Source: PFJX01 sp031426735
GTDB lineage: Bacteria > Pseudomonadota > Gammaproteobacteria > Burkholderiales > Thiobacillaceae
Direction of reading: 5' to 3'
Assembly (NCBI GenBank): GCA_031426735.1
Contig: JASJPK010000058.1
Span: forward strand, 1-30,579
Length of the DNA stretch: 30,579 bases
Shown here: piece after piece, positions 15,644 to 23,271 of the stretch
Numbering within the stretch: position 1 is the first letter of the stretch
How the letters are laid out: each line of letters opens with the position of its first letter
Program-made: the position numbers and the translations under genes
The notes under the pieces: generated by a model
Seen by the model: the letters and a program-made list of their open reading frames with translations, nothing else
Databases searched by the model: none
What the model was told of the DNA's origin: nothing

Positions 15644-18538
15644 TCACCCGCATGCCCCCACCGCCCCGCACGCCGTACAGAAATCACAGCCATCCTTCTT
15701 GATCACCGTCGCATTGCCGCATTCCTTGCACACCGCGCCGGTCATGATGACTTTGGCGGGTTCGCCGCTGGCCGAGGGGGGCAGCGACGGGGTTTGCAGG
15801 ATGCCCATTTCCTTCACTGGCAGACCGTCTTCGGTGAGGATGCCGAGCATGGCGTAGCGGTGGATGATCAGGCGGGCGAGGTAGGCGATGGTTGAGGGCC
15901 AGTTGGTTTGTTTGGACGCGCCCGGCACGAAGGCCATGAAATCGCCCAGCGGTTCCGGGTAGTTCAGCAGTTTGCGCAGTTTCATGCCGATCCAGGCCGG
16001 GTCCATCACGCGCATGTCGAGCGAGAGCAGTTTGCACAGGCCGTCGAGCGCGCGTGGGTATTCACCGGAGAGCCAGACCGAATAGGGCCGGGTGACGCCG
16101 TCCGGCAGGGTGATTTCCTTCAGGCCCAGAACGAAGTCGTCGCCGGTATGCGGGTTGAGCACGTCGACGGTCCACGACAGCGTGCCGTCGGTGCCGGTTT
16201 TCGGTTCCTTGTGCGAGAACAGGGCGTCGAGCACCGGGCCGCTGTTGCCGATCTCACCGGCGCCGTCGAGCGCGTTCAGATCTTCCAGGCGCCAGCGCAA
16301 CAGCTGTGCGACGGCGGAAACCAGGCTGGGCATCTGGCGCGGTTCGCCTTGCGGCGGGAAGGGAATCGGGCAACTGTCGTCGCCGCGCGTTTTCGCCAGC
16401 GTATCGAGCTTCAGTTTCAGCCAGCCGCGGTCGTTGGCGCGCATGTCCATCGACAGCGTTTTGGCGATGGCGCCGAGGCCGCGCGGTTGTTCGGCGCCGT
16501 TGACCCAGACTTCGAACGGCCAGGCGCGGCCTTCGCTTTCGGTGTGGCCGACGAACAGCGCGAAGCTGCCGCAGGTGCTGTCGATCATGTAGCACCAGGC
16601 AGGGTTGCCGCCGGACAGTTTGGGGCGGCCGGGCCATTTCAGGCTTTCCAGCACCGGCGCCGGCAGCGCCTTGATTTCGATGCGGCGGTTGACGTCGGAC
16701 AGTTCGAAATCCTGCGGCGATTTGGCGTGCGCGGCAGCACTCGTGGCGGCCGGCGTTTCCGGGCCAGTGGAAAGCACACTGCCCAGCACGGCATTCGGCC
16801 GATACGTGGCGAGGCCTTTCAGGCCGGCTTTCCAGGCGGCGAAGTAGAGGCCTTCGAACTCGGTATAGGGGTAGTCGGCCGGCACGTTGACCGTCTTGGA
16901 AATCGCCGAATCGACGTAGGGCGCTACGGCGGCGACGGCGTTCATGTGCGCCGTGGCGGAAATTTCCAGCGCGGTGACGAAGGACGCCGGCAGTTGCGTC
17001 ATGTCGCCGCCTTGCTCGCGATACAACCGCCAGGCGTGGTCCTCCACCTGATACTCCTTCCAGCCGCCGTCCGGCTCGCGCTTCTTGCGCGTGTAGGCCC
17101 AGGAGAACGGCGGTTCGATGCCGTTGCTGGCGTTGTCGGCGAAGGCGAGCGAAATGGTGCCGGTGGGGGCGATGGAGAGCAGGTGCGAGTTGCGCATGCC
17201 GTGGACGCGGATGGCGTCCTTGATCTGCGTCGGCAGGCGGCTGGCGAAGTTGCCGCCGGACAGATACAGGTCGGCGTTGAACAGCGGGAAGGCGCCGCGT
17301 TCCTTGGCCAGTTCGACCGAGGCGAGGTAGGACTGGTCGCGCATGAATTCGGCCACTTTGGTCGAAAATTCCAGCGCTTCCGGCCGGTCGTAGCGCAGCC
17401 CCAGCATGACCAGCGCATCGCCCAGGCCGGTAAAGCCCAAGCCGACACGACGCTTGTTGTGCGCTTCGACGCGCTGTTTTTCCAGCGGCCAAGCGGTGAG
17501 GTCGAGCACGTTGTCCAGCGCCCGCACGCACACCGGCAACGCCCGCGCGAGTCCGTCGAAATCGAAATTGGCCGCGTCGCTGAACGCCTGGCGGACATAG
17601 CGGGTCAGGTTGACCGAGCCCAGGCAGCAGCAGCCGTAGGGCGGCAACGGTTGCTCTCCGCACGGGTTGGTCGCCTCAATGCTTTCGCAGTAATACAGGT
17701 TGTTGTCGCGGTTGATGCGGTCGAGGAACAGAATGCCGGGTTCAGCGTGGTCGTAGGTGGAGGACATGATCTGGGTCCACAGATCGCGCGCGCGCATCTT
17801 CTTGAACACCCACAGGCCATCGCTCTGGCGTTGATAGGCGCCGGCGGCTTTCTGTTCGGCGCCGGGTTCCGAGCGGTGCACCAGTTCCACGTCGACATCC
17901 GCCTCGACGGCTTGCATGAAGGCATCGGTAACGCCGACGGAAATGTTGAAGTTGCGCAGGTCGCCCTGGTCCTTGGCATGGATGAACAGTTCGATATCCG
18001 GGTGGTCGCAGCGCATCACGCCCATCTGCGCGCCGCGCCGGGAGCCGGCGGATTCGACGGTTTCGCAGGAGCGGTCGAACACGCGCATGTAGGAAACCGG
18101 GCCGCTGGCGCGCGATTGCGTGCCTTTGACCAAGGCGCCACGCGGCCGGATGGTGGAGAAATCGTAGCCGACGCCGCCGCCGCGCCGCATGGTTTCGGCG
18201 GCTTCTTCCAGCGCGACGTAGATGCCGGGCTTGCCCTCCGATTCGCCGGAAATCGCATCGCCCACCGGCTGCACGAAGCAGTTGATCAAGGTCGCCTGCA
18301 AGCCGGTGCCGGCGGCGGAATTGATGCGCCCGGCCGGAATAAAACCGGCTTCCATCGCGGCGAAATAGGCGCGTTCCCAGTACGTACGCTCGCTTTTCTT
18401 TTCAATCGAGGCCAGGGCACGCGCCACGCGCATGCGCACGTCGGTCACGTTTTTCTCGTCCCCCTTGGCGTATTTTTCCAGCAGCACCTCGCTGGAAATG
18501 GCTTGATCGGCGAGTTCGGGGAACAGGGCTTCCTGCAT
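15644..18538 (-). CDS. nrdJ: Adenosylcobalamin-dependent (class II) ribonucleotide reductase
   Basis: A 964-residue enzyme that makes deoxyribonucleotides using a B12-derived radical, independent of oxygen. The first redox Cys is C87 in INCFVQP. The radical-site motif NPCGEQ has C293 with N291 and E295. A Cys-rich PPYGCCCLGSVNL segment follows at about 300-312. The C-terminal third carries two related TSCPD-like copies (about 620-760 and 800-910; compare FEVWVNGAEQPRGLGAIAKT with YSVWLSGEYPRALDGLCKL). It ends in a Cys-rich tail with CKEC, CDFC and TACGAVGACG, likely metal-binding or redox-relay. The ATG at 18538 is preceded by GGAG nine bases upstream; an in-frame ATG at 18610 would run through the regulatory sites. 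No class I partner gene is nearby. Confidence 0.95.
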   Translation of the reverse strand: MQEALFPELADQAISSEVLLEKYAKGDEKNVTDVRMRVARALASIEKKSERTYWERAYFAAMEAGFIPAGRINSAAGTGLQATLINCFVQPVGDAISGESEGKPGIYVALEEAAETMRRGGGVGYDFSTIRPRGALVKGTQSRASGPVSYMRVFDRSCETVESAGSRRGAQMGVMRCDHPDIELFIHAKDQGDLRNFNISVGVTDAFMQAVEADVDVELVHRSEPGAEQKAAGAYQRQSDGLWVFKKMRARDLWTQIMSSTYDHAEPGILFLDRINRDNNLYYCESIEATNPCGEQPLPPYGCCCLGSVNLTRYVRQAFSDAANFDFDGLARALPVCVRALDNVLDLTAWPLEKQRVEAHNKRRVGLGFTGLGDALVMLGLRYDRPEALEFSTKVAEFMRDQSYLASVELAKERGAFPLFNADLYLSGGNFASRLPTQIKDAIRVHGMRNSHLLSIAPTGTISLAFADNASNGIEPPFSWAYTRKKREPDGGWKEYQVEDHAWRLYREQGGDMTQLPASFVTALEISATAHMNAVAAVAPYVDSAISKTVNVPADYPYTEFEGLYFAAWKAGLKGLATYRPNAVLGSVLSTGPETPAATSAAAHAKSPQDFELSDVNRRIEIKALPAPVLESLKWPGRPKLSGGNPAWCYMIDSTCGSFALFVGHTESEGRAWPFEVWVNGAEQPRGLGAIAKTLSMDMRANDRGWLKLKLDTLAKTRGDDSCPIPFPPQGEPRQMPSLVSAVAQLLRWRLEDLNALDGAGEIGNSGPVLDALFSHKEPKTGTDGTLSWTVDVLNPHTGDDFVLGLKEITLPDGVTRPYSVWLSGEYPRALDGLCKLLSLDMRVMDPAWIGMKLRKLLNYPEPLGDFMAFVPGASKQTNWPSTIAYLARLIIHRYAMLGILTEDGLPVKEMGILQTPSLPPSASGEPAKVIMTGAVCKECGNATVIKKDGCDFCTACGAVGACG

Positions 18539-18554
18539 GGCGGATGGCTCCAAA

Positions 18555-18570
18555 TAACTAGATGTAAGGT
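18555..18570 (-). promoter_or_regulatory. NrdR box 2 (weaker copy)
   Basis: On the minus strand, ACCTTACATCTAGTTA matches the NrdR consensus acaCwAtATaTwGtgt at about 10 of 16 positions. It lies 15 bp (31 bp centre to centre) from box 1, the usual tandem spacing, and sits at the expected transcription start of nrdJ. Confidence 0.65.
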
Positions 18571-18578
18571 GAACTAGC

Positions 18579-18607
18579 TTTTTAGACGCTAGATACAGTG
18601 TCTGCAA
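18579..18607 (-). promoter_or_regulatory. Candidate nrdJ promoter
   Basis: On the minus strand, TTGCAG (18602-18607) is followed after 17 bp by TAAAAA (18579-18584). The spacer contains NrdR box 1. Consensus match is moderate; support comes mainly from the box arrangement. Confidence 0.4.
18586..18601 (-). promoter_or_regulatory. NrdR box 1 upstream of nrdJ
   Basis: On the minus strand, ACACTGTATCTAGCGT matches the NrdR consensus at 13 of 16 positions. It fills almost exactly the spacer of a candidate promoter, so binding by the NrdR repressor would block RNA polymerase. The nrdR gene is not in the window. Confidence 0.78.
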
Positions 18608-18770
18608 CACTAATTATTCAACCTACCCCAAAAGAGGTATGCCGGTTCTTTCGATGAAAACGGGGGGCAAAAGTTTTTCGTAGCGATGCCAAGCCCAGGT
18701 CAGGGCAAGTTGAGTCCCTGCGCCCCTTCGACGGCGCTCGGTTCGTCTAACCATAACGCTAAGCGACGCC

Positions 18771-19538
18771 TCAAAGCCCCAGCGTCGCCAGCACCGGTGT
18801 GTGGTCGGACGGACGCTCCAGCTTGCGCGGCGCCTTGTCGATCTCGCATGCGCTGCAATGTGGCGCCAGTTCCGGCGAGAGCAGGATATGGTCGATGCGC
18901 ATGCCGAAATTGCGGCGGAACCCCATCATCCGGTAGTCCCACCAACTGAAGCTCTTGTCGGCCTGTTCGAACAGGCGGAAGGCATCCTTCAGGCCGAGGT
19001 CGCGCAAGGCCTGGAAGCGCGCCCGTTCCGGCGCGGAGACCAGGACTTGCCCAACCCAGGCGGCGGGGTCGTGGCAATCGCAATCTTCCGGTGCGATGTT
19101 GTAGTCGCCCAGCAAGGCCAGCTTGGGATGCCGCTGCATTTCGTCCTGCAGCCAGACGATCAGCGCATCCAGCCAGGCCAGCTTGTAGACGTATTTGTCG
19201 GAATCCAGACTCTGGCCGTTCGGGATGTAGACGCAAACGATACGGACATCTTCGACAGTGACCGCCAGCACGCGCTTCTGTTCATCGGCGAAACCAGGAA
19301 TGCCGACTTGCACATCGGTCATCGGCAAGCGGCTCAGAATTGCCACGCCGTTATAGGTTTTCTGACCGGAAAAGACGCTGTCGTAACCCGCTTCGCGCAG
19401 CGCATCGACCGGAAACACCTCGTCGGTCTGCTTGGTTTCCTGCAGACACATCACATCCGGCGCGGCGGCCTGCAACCAGTCGAGCAGATGCGGCAGGCGG
19501 ACTTTCAGGGAGTTGACGTTCCAGGTGGCTAATTTCAT
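18771..19538 (-). CDS. xthA: Exodeoxyribonuclease III
   Basis: A 255-residue AP endonuclease/3'-5' exonuclease of the EEP superfamily for base-excision repair. It has the family residues in order: NVNS at 8-10, E34 in LQETK, D145 and N147 in GDYNIAPED, D216 in RIDHIL, and D245-H246 in the terminal SDHTP. Length is normal. The ATG at 19538 lies one base after the stop of the deacetylase gene, so the two are probably co-transcribed. No clear terminator separates it from nrdJ 232 bp downstream; that gap holds the nrdJ control sites and otherwise nothing I can name. Confidence 0.95.
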   Translation of the reverse strand: MKLATWNVNSLKVRLPHLLDWLQAAAPDVMCLQETKQTDEVFPVDALREAGYDSVFSGQKTYNGVAILSRLPMTDVQVGIPGFADEQKRVLAVTVEDVRIVCVYIPNGQSLDSDKYVYKLAWLDALIVWLQDEMQRHPKLALLGDYNIAPEDCDCHDPAAWVGQVLVSAPERARFQALRDLGLKDAFRLFEQADKSFSWWDYRMMGFRRNFGMRIDHILLSPELAPHCSACEIDKAPRKLERPSDHTPVLATLGL

Positions 19539-19539
19539 C

Positions 19540-20505
19540 TCAGTCGCTCTGCCGCAAATTGTTGATCAACATCGGCACAAAGCGCTTCGGTCCGCCCCAA
19601 CCCGGGGTGAAGCGACGCAACTGCCAGGGGTCGGTGGCGCGGGTGGAGACGCCGTATTGGGTCGAGACCGCGCCTTCAATGCCCAGACTTTCGACGATGC
19701 GCGCCTGTTCCGGGCGGTAATCGGCAACCGGGCGGCCATTCGGGTAAGCGAACACGCGCACTTTGTTACCCAGCGTGCTTTCCAGCCAGTCGCGGCCGGC
19801 GGCGATCTCCGCGCGGGTGGCGGCGTCGTCGAGTCGGGCAAGGATCGGATGCCGCTCGGTATGGCCGCCGATTTCCATGCCGGCGGCATACAACGCCTTG
19901 AGTTGAGCTGTGGTCATCATCAGGTCGTTGGGCAATGGCTGGCGGGTGACGCGTTGTGCCAGTTCGGCGACGGTGTCTTCGCGTTTGCCCAGTGGCAGGT
20001 ATTTGACGATGGGCAGGATGTGGCCGATGGCTTTGGCCTTGGCTTGCGGCGTGGCGACGTCGTGTTCGCCCAGATCGAGTTCGTGCAGGTCGATATGGTC
20101 GGAATCGGCGCGGCGGATCGCTTCGATGACCGTGTCGTTGAACATGCGGCCGCCGTTCAGATAGGCGGTGGCGATGAAGAAAGTCGCCTTGAGTCCGTGT
20201 TTTTGCAGGATTGGCGTGGCCAGTGTCAGGTTGTCGGCGTAGCCGTCGTCGAAGGTGATGCAGGCGGCGCGCGCCGGCAAAGTGCCCGACTTCAGGCGTG
20301 CTACGGCTTCCGGCAGCGGCAGCACATTGAACACGCGTTTCACCTGCGCCATCTGGCGGTCGAAGCGTTCCGTGGTCGCCTCACCGGGAAAGATCGGATC
20401 GGTCGCGGCCAGCACTCGGTGGTAGATCAGGATGCTCAGTCGTGCATTCGGCCCGGCGGGCGAGAACCAGCTTCCAGCAAGACGGTAGAGCGGAGCGAAG
20501 GGCAT
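19540..20505 (-). CDS. NodB-type polysaccharide deacetylase family protein
   Basis: A 321-residue protein of carbohydrate esterase family 4. Motif 1, TFDDGYADN, is at 84-92 (metal-binding D87). Motif 2, GGHTERHP, gives H215 and H219. FAYPNG corresponds to motif 3. There is no clear signal peptide; the N-terminus (PFAPLYRLAGSWF) may associate with the membrane. Relatives modify exopolysaccharide, peptidoglycan or capsule precursors; the substrate here is unknown. The ATG at 20505 lacks a strong ribosome site. It is divergent from aroB across 75 bp and immediately upstream of xthA. Confidence 0.88.
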   Translation of the reverse strand: MPFAPLYRLAGSWFSPAGPNARLSILIYHRVLAATDPIFPGEATTERFDRQMAQVKRVFNVLPLPEAVARLKSGTLPARAACITFDDGYADNLTLATPILQKHGLKATFFIATAYLNGGRMFNDTVIEAIRRADSDHIDLHELDLGEHDVATPQAKAKAIGHILPIVKYLPLGKREDTVAELAQRVTRQPLPNDLMMTTAQLKALYAAGMEIGGHTERHPILARLDDAATRAEIAAGRDWLESTLGNKVRVFAYPNGRPVADYRPEQARIVESLGIEGAVSTQYGVSTRATDPWQLRRFTPGWGGPKRFVPMLINNLRQSD

Positions 20506-20580
20506 GTGTGGACGTGTTCGAGTGGGGTGGCCGGATTATCATTGGCAACCTTTCGCCGCCACAACAGATAACCCCCTGCC
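20506..20580. promoter_or_regulatory. Divergent promoter region, deacetylase and aroB
   Basis: This 75-bp gap must hold promoters for both genes unless they lie inside coding sequence. The same segment offers a -10-like box in both directions: TATCAT on plus (20537-20542) and GATAAT on minus (20538-20543), the latter 18 bp from TTGTGG. Consensus matches are weak. Confidence 0.35.
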
Positions 20581-21678
20581 ATGAACGCCACGCAAACCCT
20601 CACCGTCGAACTCGGCGACCGCGCCTACCCCATCCACATCGGACCCGGCCTGCTCGATCGCGCCGATCTGGTGCTGCCGCATCTGATCCAGAAGCGCGCG
20701 GTCATCGTCACCAACACCACGGTCGGCCCGCTGTATCTGGAACGCTTTGCGGCAACCCTGCGCAATGCCGGCGTGCAGGTCGATTCGGTCGTGTTGCCGG
20801 ATGGCGAGGTGTACAAGACCTGGGAAACGCTGAACCTGATCTTCGACGGCCTGCTGACCCAGCGCGCCGAGCGCAAGACCACGCTGGTCGCCCTCGGCGG
20901 CGGCGTCATCGGCGATCTGACCGGTTTCGCAGCGGCCTGTTACCAGCGCGGCATGCCGTTCATCCAGATTCCCACCACGCTGCTGGCGCAGGTCGATTCC
21001 TCGGTTGGCGGCAAGACCGGCATCAACCATCCGCTCGGCAAGAACATGATCGGCGCCTTCTACCAGCCGCAACTGGTGCTGGCCGATACCGAAACGCTGA
21101 ACACGCTGCCGGCGCGCGAGTTGTCCGCCGGCCTGGCGGAAGTCATCAAATATGGCCTGATCCGCGACCTGCCGTTCCTGGAATGGCTGGAAACGCACAT
21201 GGAAGCGCTGCTGGCGCGCGACACCACGGCGCTGACTTACGCCATTCGCCGTTCCTGCGAGAACAAGGCGGAAGTGGTCGCTGCCGACGAGCGCGAATCC
21301 GGCCAGCGCGCCCTGCTCAATCTGGGCCATACCTTCGGCCACGCGATCGAAACCGGCGTCGGTTACGGCATCTGGCTGCATGGCGAAGGCGTCTCCGCCG
21401 GGACGATGCTGGCGGCCGATCTGTCGCGCCGCATGGGGCTGATTTCGAGCCAGGACGTGGATCGCATCGCATCGCTGTTCCAGCGCGCCGGCTTGCCGGT
21501 CGTCGCGCCCGACCTGGGTTACGACGCCTATATGGATTACATGGGCGTCGACAAGAAAGTGGAAGCCGGGCGCATCCGCTTCGTGCTGTTCAAGAAAGTG
21601 GGCGAAGCCTACGTCACCGGCGACTACGACCCGAATGCCTTGCGTGCAACGTTGACCGAAGCGGTCGGCAAGCCGTAG
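20581..21678 (+). CDS. aroB: 3-dehydroquinate synthase
   Basis: A 365-residue NAD- and metal-dependent enzyme converting DAHP to 3-dehydroquinate in the shikimate pathway. Characteristic segments are present: LPDGEVYKTW, ALGGGVIGDLTGFAA, IPTTLLAQVDSSVGGKTGIN, HPLGKNMIGAF, AEVIKYGLI and the metal-ligand region NLGHTFGHAIE. Full length. In many betaproteobacteria aroB follows aroK and precedes dgt. Here aroK is absent upstream, replaced by a divergent deacetylase, and a hipBA module separates aroB from dgt. Confidence 0.97.
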   Translation: MNATQTLTVELGDRAYPIHIGPGLLDRADLVLPHLIQKRAVIVTNTTVGPLYLERFAATLRNAGVQVDSVVLPDGEVYKTWETLNLIFDGLLTQRAERKTTLVALGGGVIGDLTGFAAACYQRGMPFIQIPTTLLAQVDSSVGGKTGINHPLGKNMIGAFYQPQLVLADTETLNTLPARELSAGLAEVIKYGLIRDLPFLEWLETHMEALLARDTTALTYAIRRSCENKAEVVAADERESGQRALLNLGHTFGHAIETGVGYGIWLHGEGVSAGTMLAADLSRRMGLISSQDVDRIASLFQRAGLPVVAPDLGYDAYMDYMGVDKKVEAGRIRFVLFKKVGEAYVTGDYDPNALRATLTEAVGKP

Positions 21679-21683
21679 CAATA

Positions 21684-21739
21684 GGAAAACAACGTTTCCA
21701 TTAACGACTATTTTTCAACATAATGGAAACCATGTTTTC
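21684..21739 (+). promoter_or_regulatory. Nested palindromes, likely HipB operator and hip promoter
   Basis: TTTCCATTA (21695-21703) and TAATGGAAA (21721-21729) form a perfect 9-bp inverted repeat with a 17-bp spacer. Each side is itself a smaller palindrome: GGAAA...TTTCC at 21684-21699 and GGAAAC...GTTTTC at 21725-21739. Such paired sites are typical of XRE antitoxin autoregulation. CATAAT at 21719-21724 could be a -10 box, in which case the mRNA would start close to the ATG at 21732. Confidence 0.6.
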
Positions 21740-22040
21740 TGAAAACACTCAACCAATCCTGCACCAACTCGGCGACCGTCTGCGTGCCGAGCGCCTGGCC
21801 CGCAACGAATCGCAAACCCGCTTCGCGGCGCGCATCGGCGTCTCCGTGCCGACCCTGCGGCGTATGGAACAGGGCGATGCCACCGCGCAGATCGGCCATT
21901 GGCTGACCGCATTGACGCTGCTGGGCCGCATCGCCGACGCGGAAGCTTTGCTCGCCCCGCGCTACAGTCTGTTCGATGCGGCGGCTCAGGCGGAAAAGCC
22001 GGTACGCCGGCGCGCCAGAAGAAAAGTAGCGGCCGCATGA
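21723..22040 (+). CDS. hipB: HipB-like XRE-family antitoxin
   Basis: A 105-residue protein with a Cro/C1-type HTH at about 13-65 (LGDRLRAERLARNESQTRF, VSVPTLRRMEQGD) and a basic, Ala/Arg-rich C-terminus (VRRRARRKVAAA). It should bind the palindromes at its own start, repress the operon and neutralise HipA. The stop overlaps the hipA start as ATGA. ATG at 21723 has no ribosome site and lies in the operator; ATG at 21732 (102 aa) is a fair alternative, perhaps on a nearly leaderless mRNA. Confidence 0.88.
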   Translation: METMFSENTQPILHQLGDRLRAERLARNESQTRFAARIGVSVPTLRRMEQGDATAQIGHWLTALTLLGRIADAEALLAPRYSLFDAAAQAEKPVRRRARRKVAAA

Positions 22041-23269
22041 TCCGCCTCGACCTCTGGCTGACCCTGGGCACCGGCGAAAAACTGCGCGCCGCCGAACTGG
22101 TGTTTGGCGATGCGGACCGGCAAGGCCGTTATGCCAGCGCCCTGCGCTATACGCCGGAATACCTGGCCGATACGCGCGCCTTTCCGCTCGACCCTGCCGC
22201 ACTGCCGTTAACGCCGGGCGACTTTTCCGCGGCGCAACTCAACGCCCCGTTGCTGGCATTGGAAGACGCCCTGCCCGACGACTGGGGCCGACGCCTGCTG
22301 ATCCTGCGGCATGGTCTGCCGCGCGGCCGCCAGTCGGAACCGCATCTGATGCAGGCGATGGCCGGGCAAGGATTGGGCGCCTTGAGCTTCCACGCGCCCG
22401 GTCAGCCGCCCCGGGAAGCAGCCGACGCCGCCGCGATGCTGGAACTCGATGCCTTGCTCGATGCAGCGCAACGACTTGAGCGCGAGACTGGCAACCCCGG
22501 CAACCCCGGCAACCTCGCCATCGACGACGCCTATCGCAGCCTGCTCGCCGCTGGCAGTTCGCCCGGCGGCGCACGGCCGAAGGCGTTGGTCTATGACGCT
22601 GAAAGCCAATGGATCGCAAAATTCCCCAGCCGGCGCGACGACGTCGACATGGTCGGCCTGGAAGCCGCCAGTCTGGAACTGGCGCGGCTGGCCGGCCTGG
22701 AAGTGCCGGATTTCCGGCTGGTCGAACTCACCGGCTCGCGCCGCGTGCTGCTGGTCAAACGCTTCGACCTGGCAGCGCAAGGCGGCCGCCGCCACATGCT
22801 GAGCTTCCGCGCCTTGCTGCAAGCCGGCGGCTACTACGTGCTGCGCTACGCCGACCTGATCGCCGCCCTGCGCCAGCACAGCGCCCGCCCGGAACAAGAC
22901 GTGCCGCGGATGTTCCGGCAGATGGTGTTCAACGCTCTGCTCGGCAACACCGACGATCATCTTAAGAACTTCTGGCTGCTGGCGGATGCCGACGGTTATC
23001 GCCTGTCGCCCGCGTTCGATCTGCTGCCGGACACCGGCGCGCGGCGCGAACATGTCTTGCTGTTCGATCTGACAGCGCTGCCGCCCGCCCCCGCCGAACT
23101 GGCCGCGCTCGGGCGCAAATGGGGCGTCAGCGGCGCCGCGAATATCTGTCGGGAAGTCGCCGCCGCCGTCGCGCGATTCGGTGAAATCGCCGCCGGCAAA
23201 AATGTGCCGGAATCCGAAATCCATCGCTTTGAACAGGACATCGCGCGGCGGTGTCGCTCCGAAAGGTAA
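22037..23269 (+). CDS. hipA: HipA-like Ser/Thr kinase toxin
   Basis: A 410-residue HipA-family kinase; characterised members phosphorylate glutamyl- or other aminoacyl-tRNA synthetases and cause growth arrest. The N-terminal HipA domain is at about 1-110, the kinase domain after about 165. Visible residues: P-loop SSPGGARPKA with S174/S175 as candidate autophosphorylation sites, Lys in IAKFPS, VKRFD, catalytic NTDDHLKN (D306 or D307), and metal-binding SPAFDLLP. All key motifs look intact. A 9-bp tandem repeat encodes GNPGNPGN ahead of the P-loop. The ATGA overlap with hipB and a 2-nt gap to dgt place it in one transcript with dgt. The target is not known. Confidence 0.92.
   Translation: MIRLDLWLTLGTGEKLRAAELVFGDADRQGRYASALRYTPEYLADTRAFPLDPAALPLTPGDFSAAQLNAPLLALEDALPDDWGRRLLILRHGLPRGRQSEPHLMQAMAGQGLGALSFHAPGQPPREAADAAAMLELDALLDAAQRLERETGNPGNPGNLAIDDAYRSLLAAGSSPGGARPKALVYDAESQWIAKFPSRRDDVDMVGLEAASLELARLAGLEVPDFRLVELTGSRRVLLVKRFDLAAQGGRRHMLSFRALLQAGGYYVLRYADLIAALRQHSARPEQDVPRMFRQMVFNALLGNTDDHLKNFWLLADADGYRLSPAFDLLPDTGARREHVLLFDLTALPPAPAELAALGRKWGVSGAANICREVAAAVARFGEIAAGKNVPESEIHRFEQDIARRCRSER
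22490..22516. repeat. Three 9-bp tandem units in hipA
   Basis: GGCAACCCC occurs at 22490-22498 and 22499-22507, with a near copy at 22508-22516, encoding Gly-Asn-Pro repeats in a linker. Slippage would change length in frame, not abolish the toxin. Confidence 0.7.
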
Positions 23270-23271
23270 CC

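Noticed and set aside
1054..18577. Very long open frames on the plus strand opposite the minus-strand genes (700-925 codons)
   Set aside because: They mirror the coding strand of clear gene families, have compositions rich in His, Gln, Arg and Gly, and show no domains. They are a by-product of high GC content.
18660..18730. Terminator between xthA and nrdJ
   Set aside because: Only 5-6 bp stems (for example CAGGG with CCCTG) without a T run on the minus strand.
18539..18770. Cobalamin riboswitch upstream of the B12-dependent nrdJ
   Set aside because: No B12-box core is seen in the leader; the NrdR boxes explain the region better.
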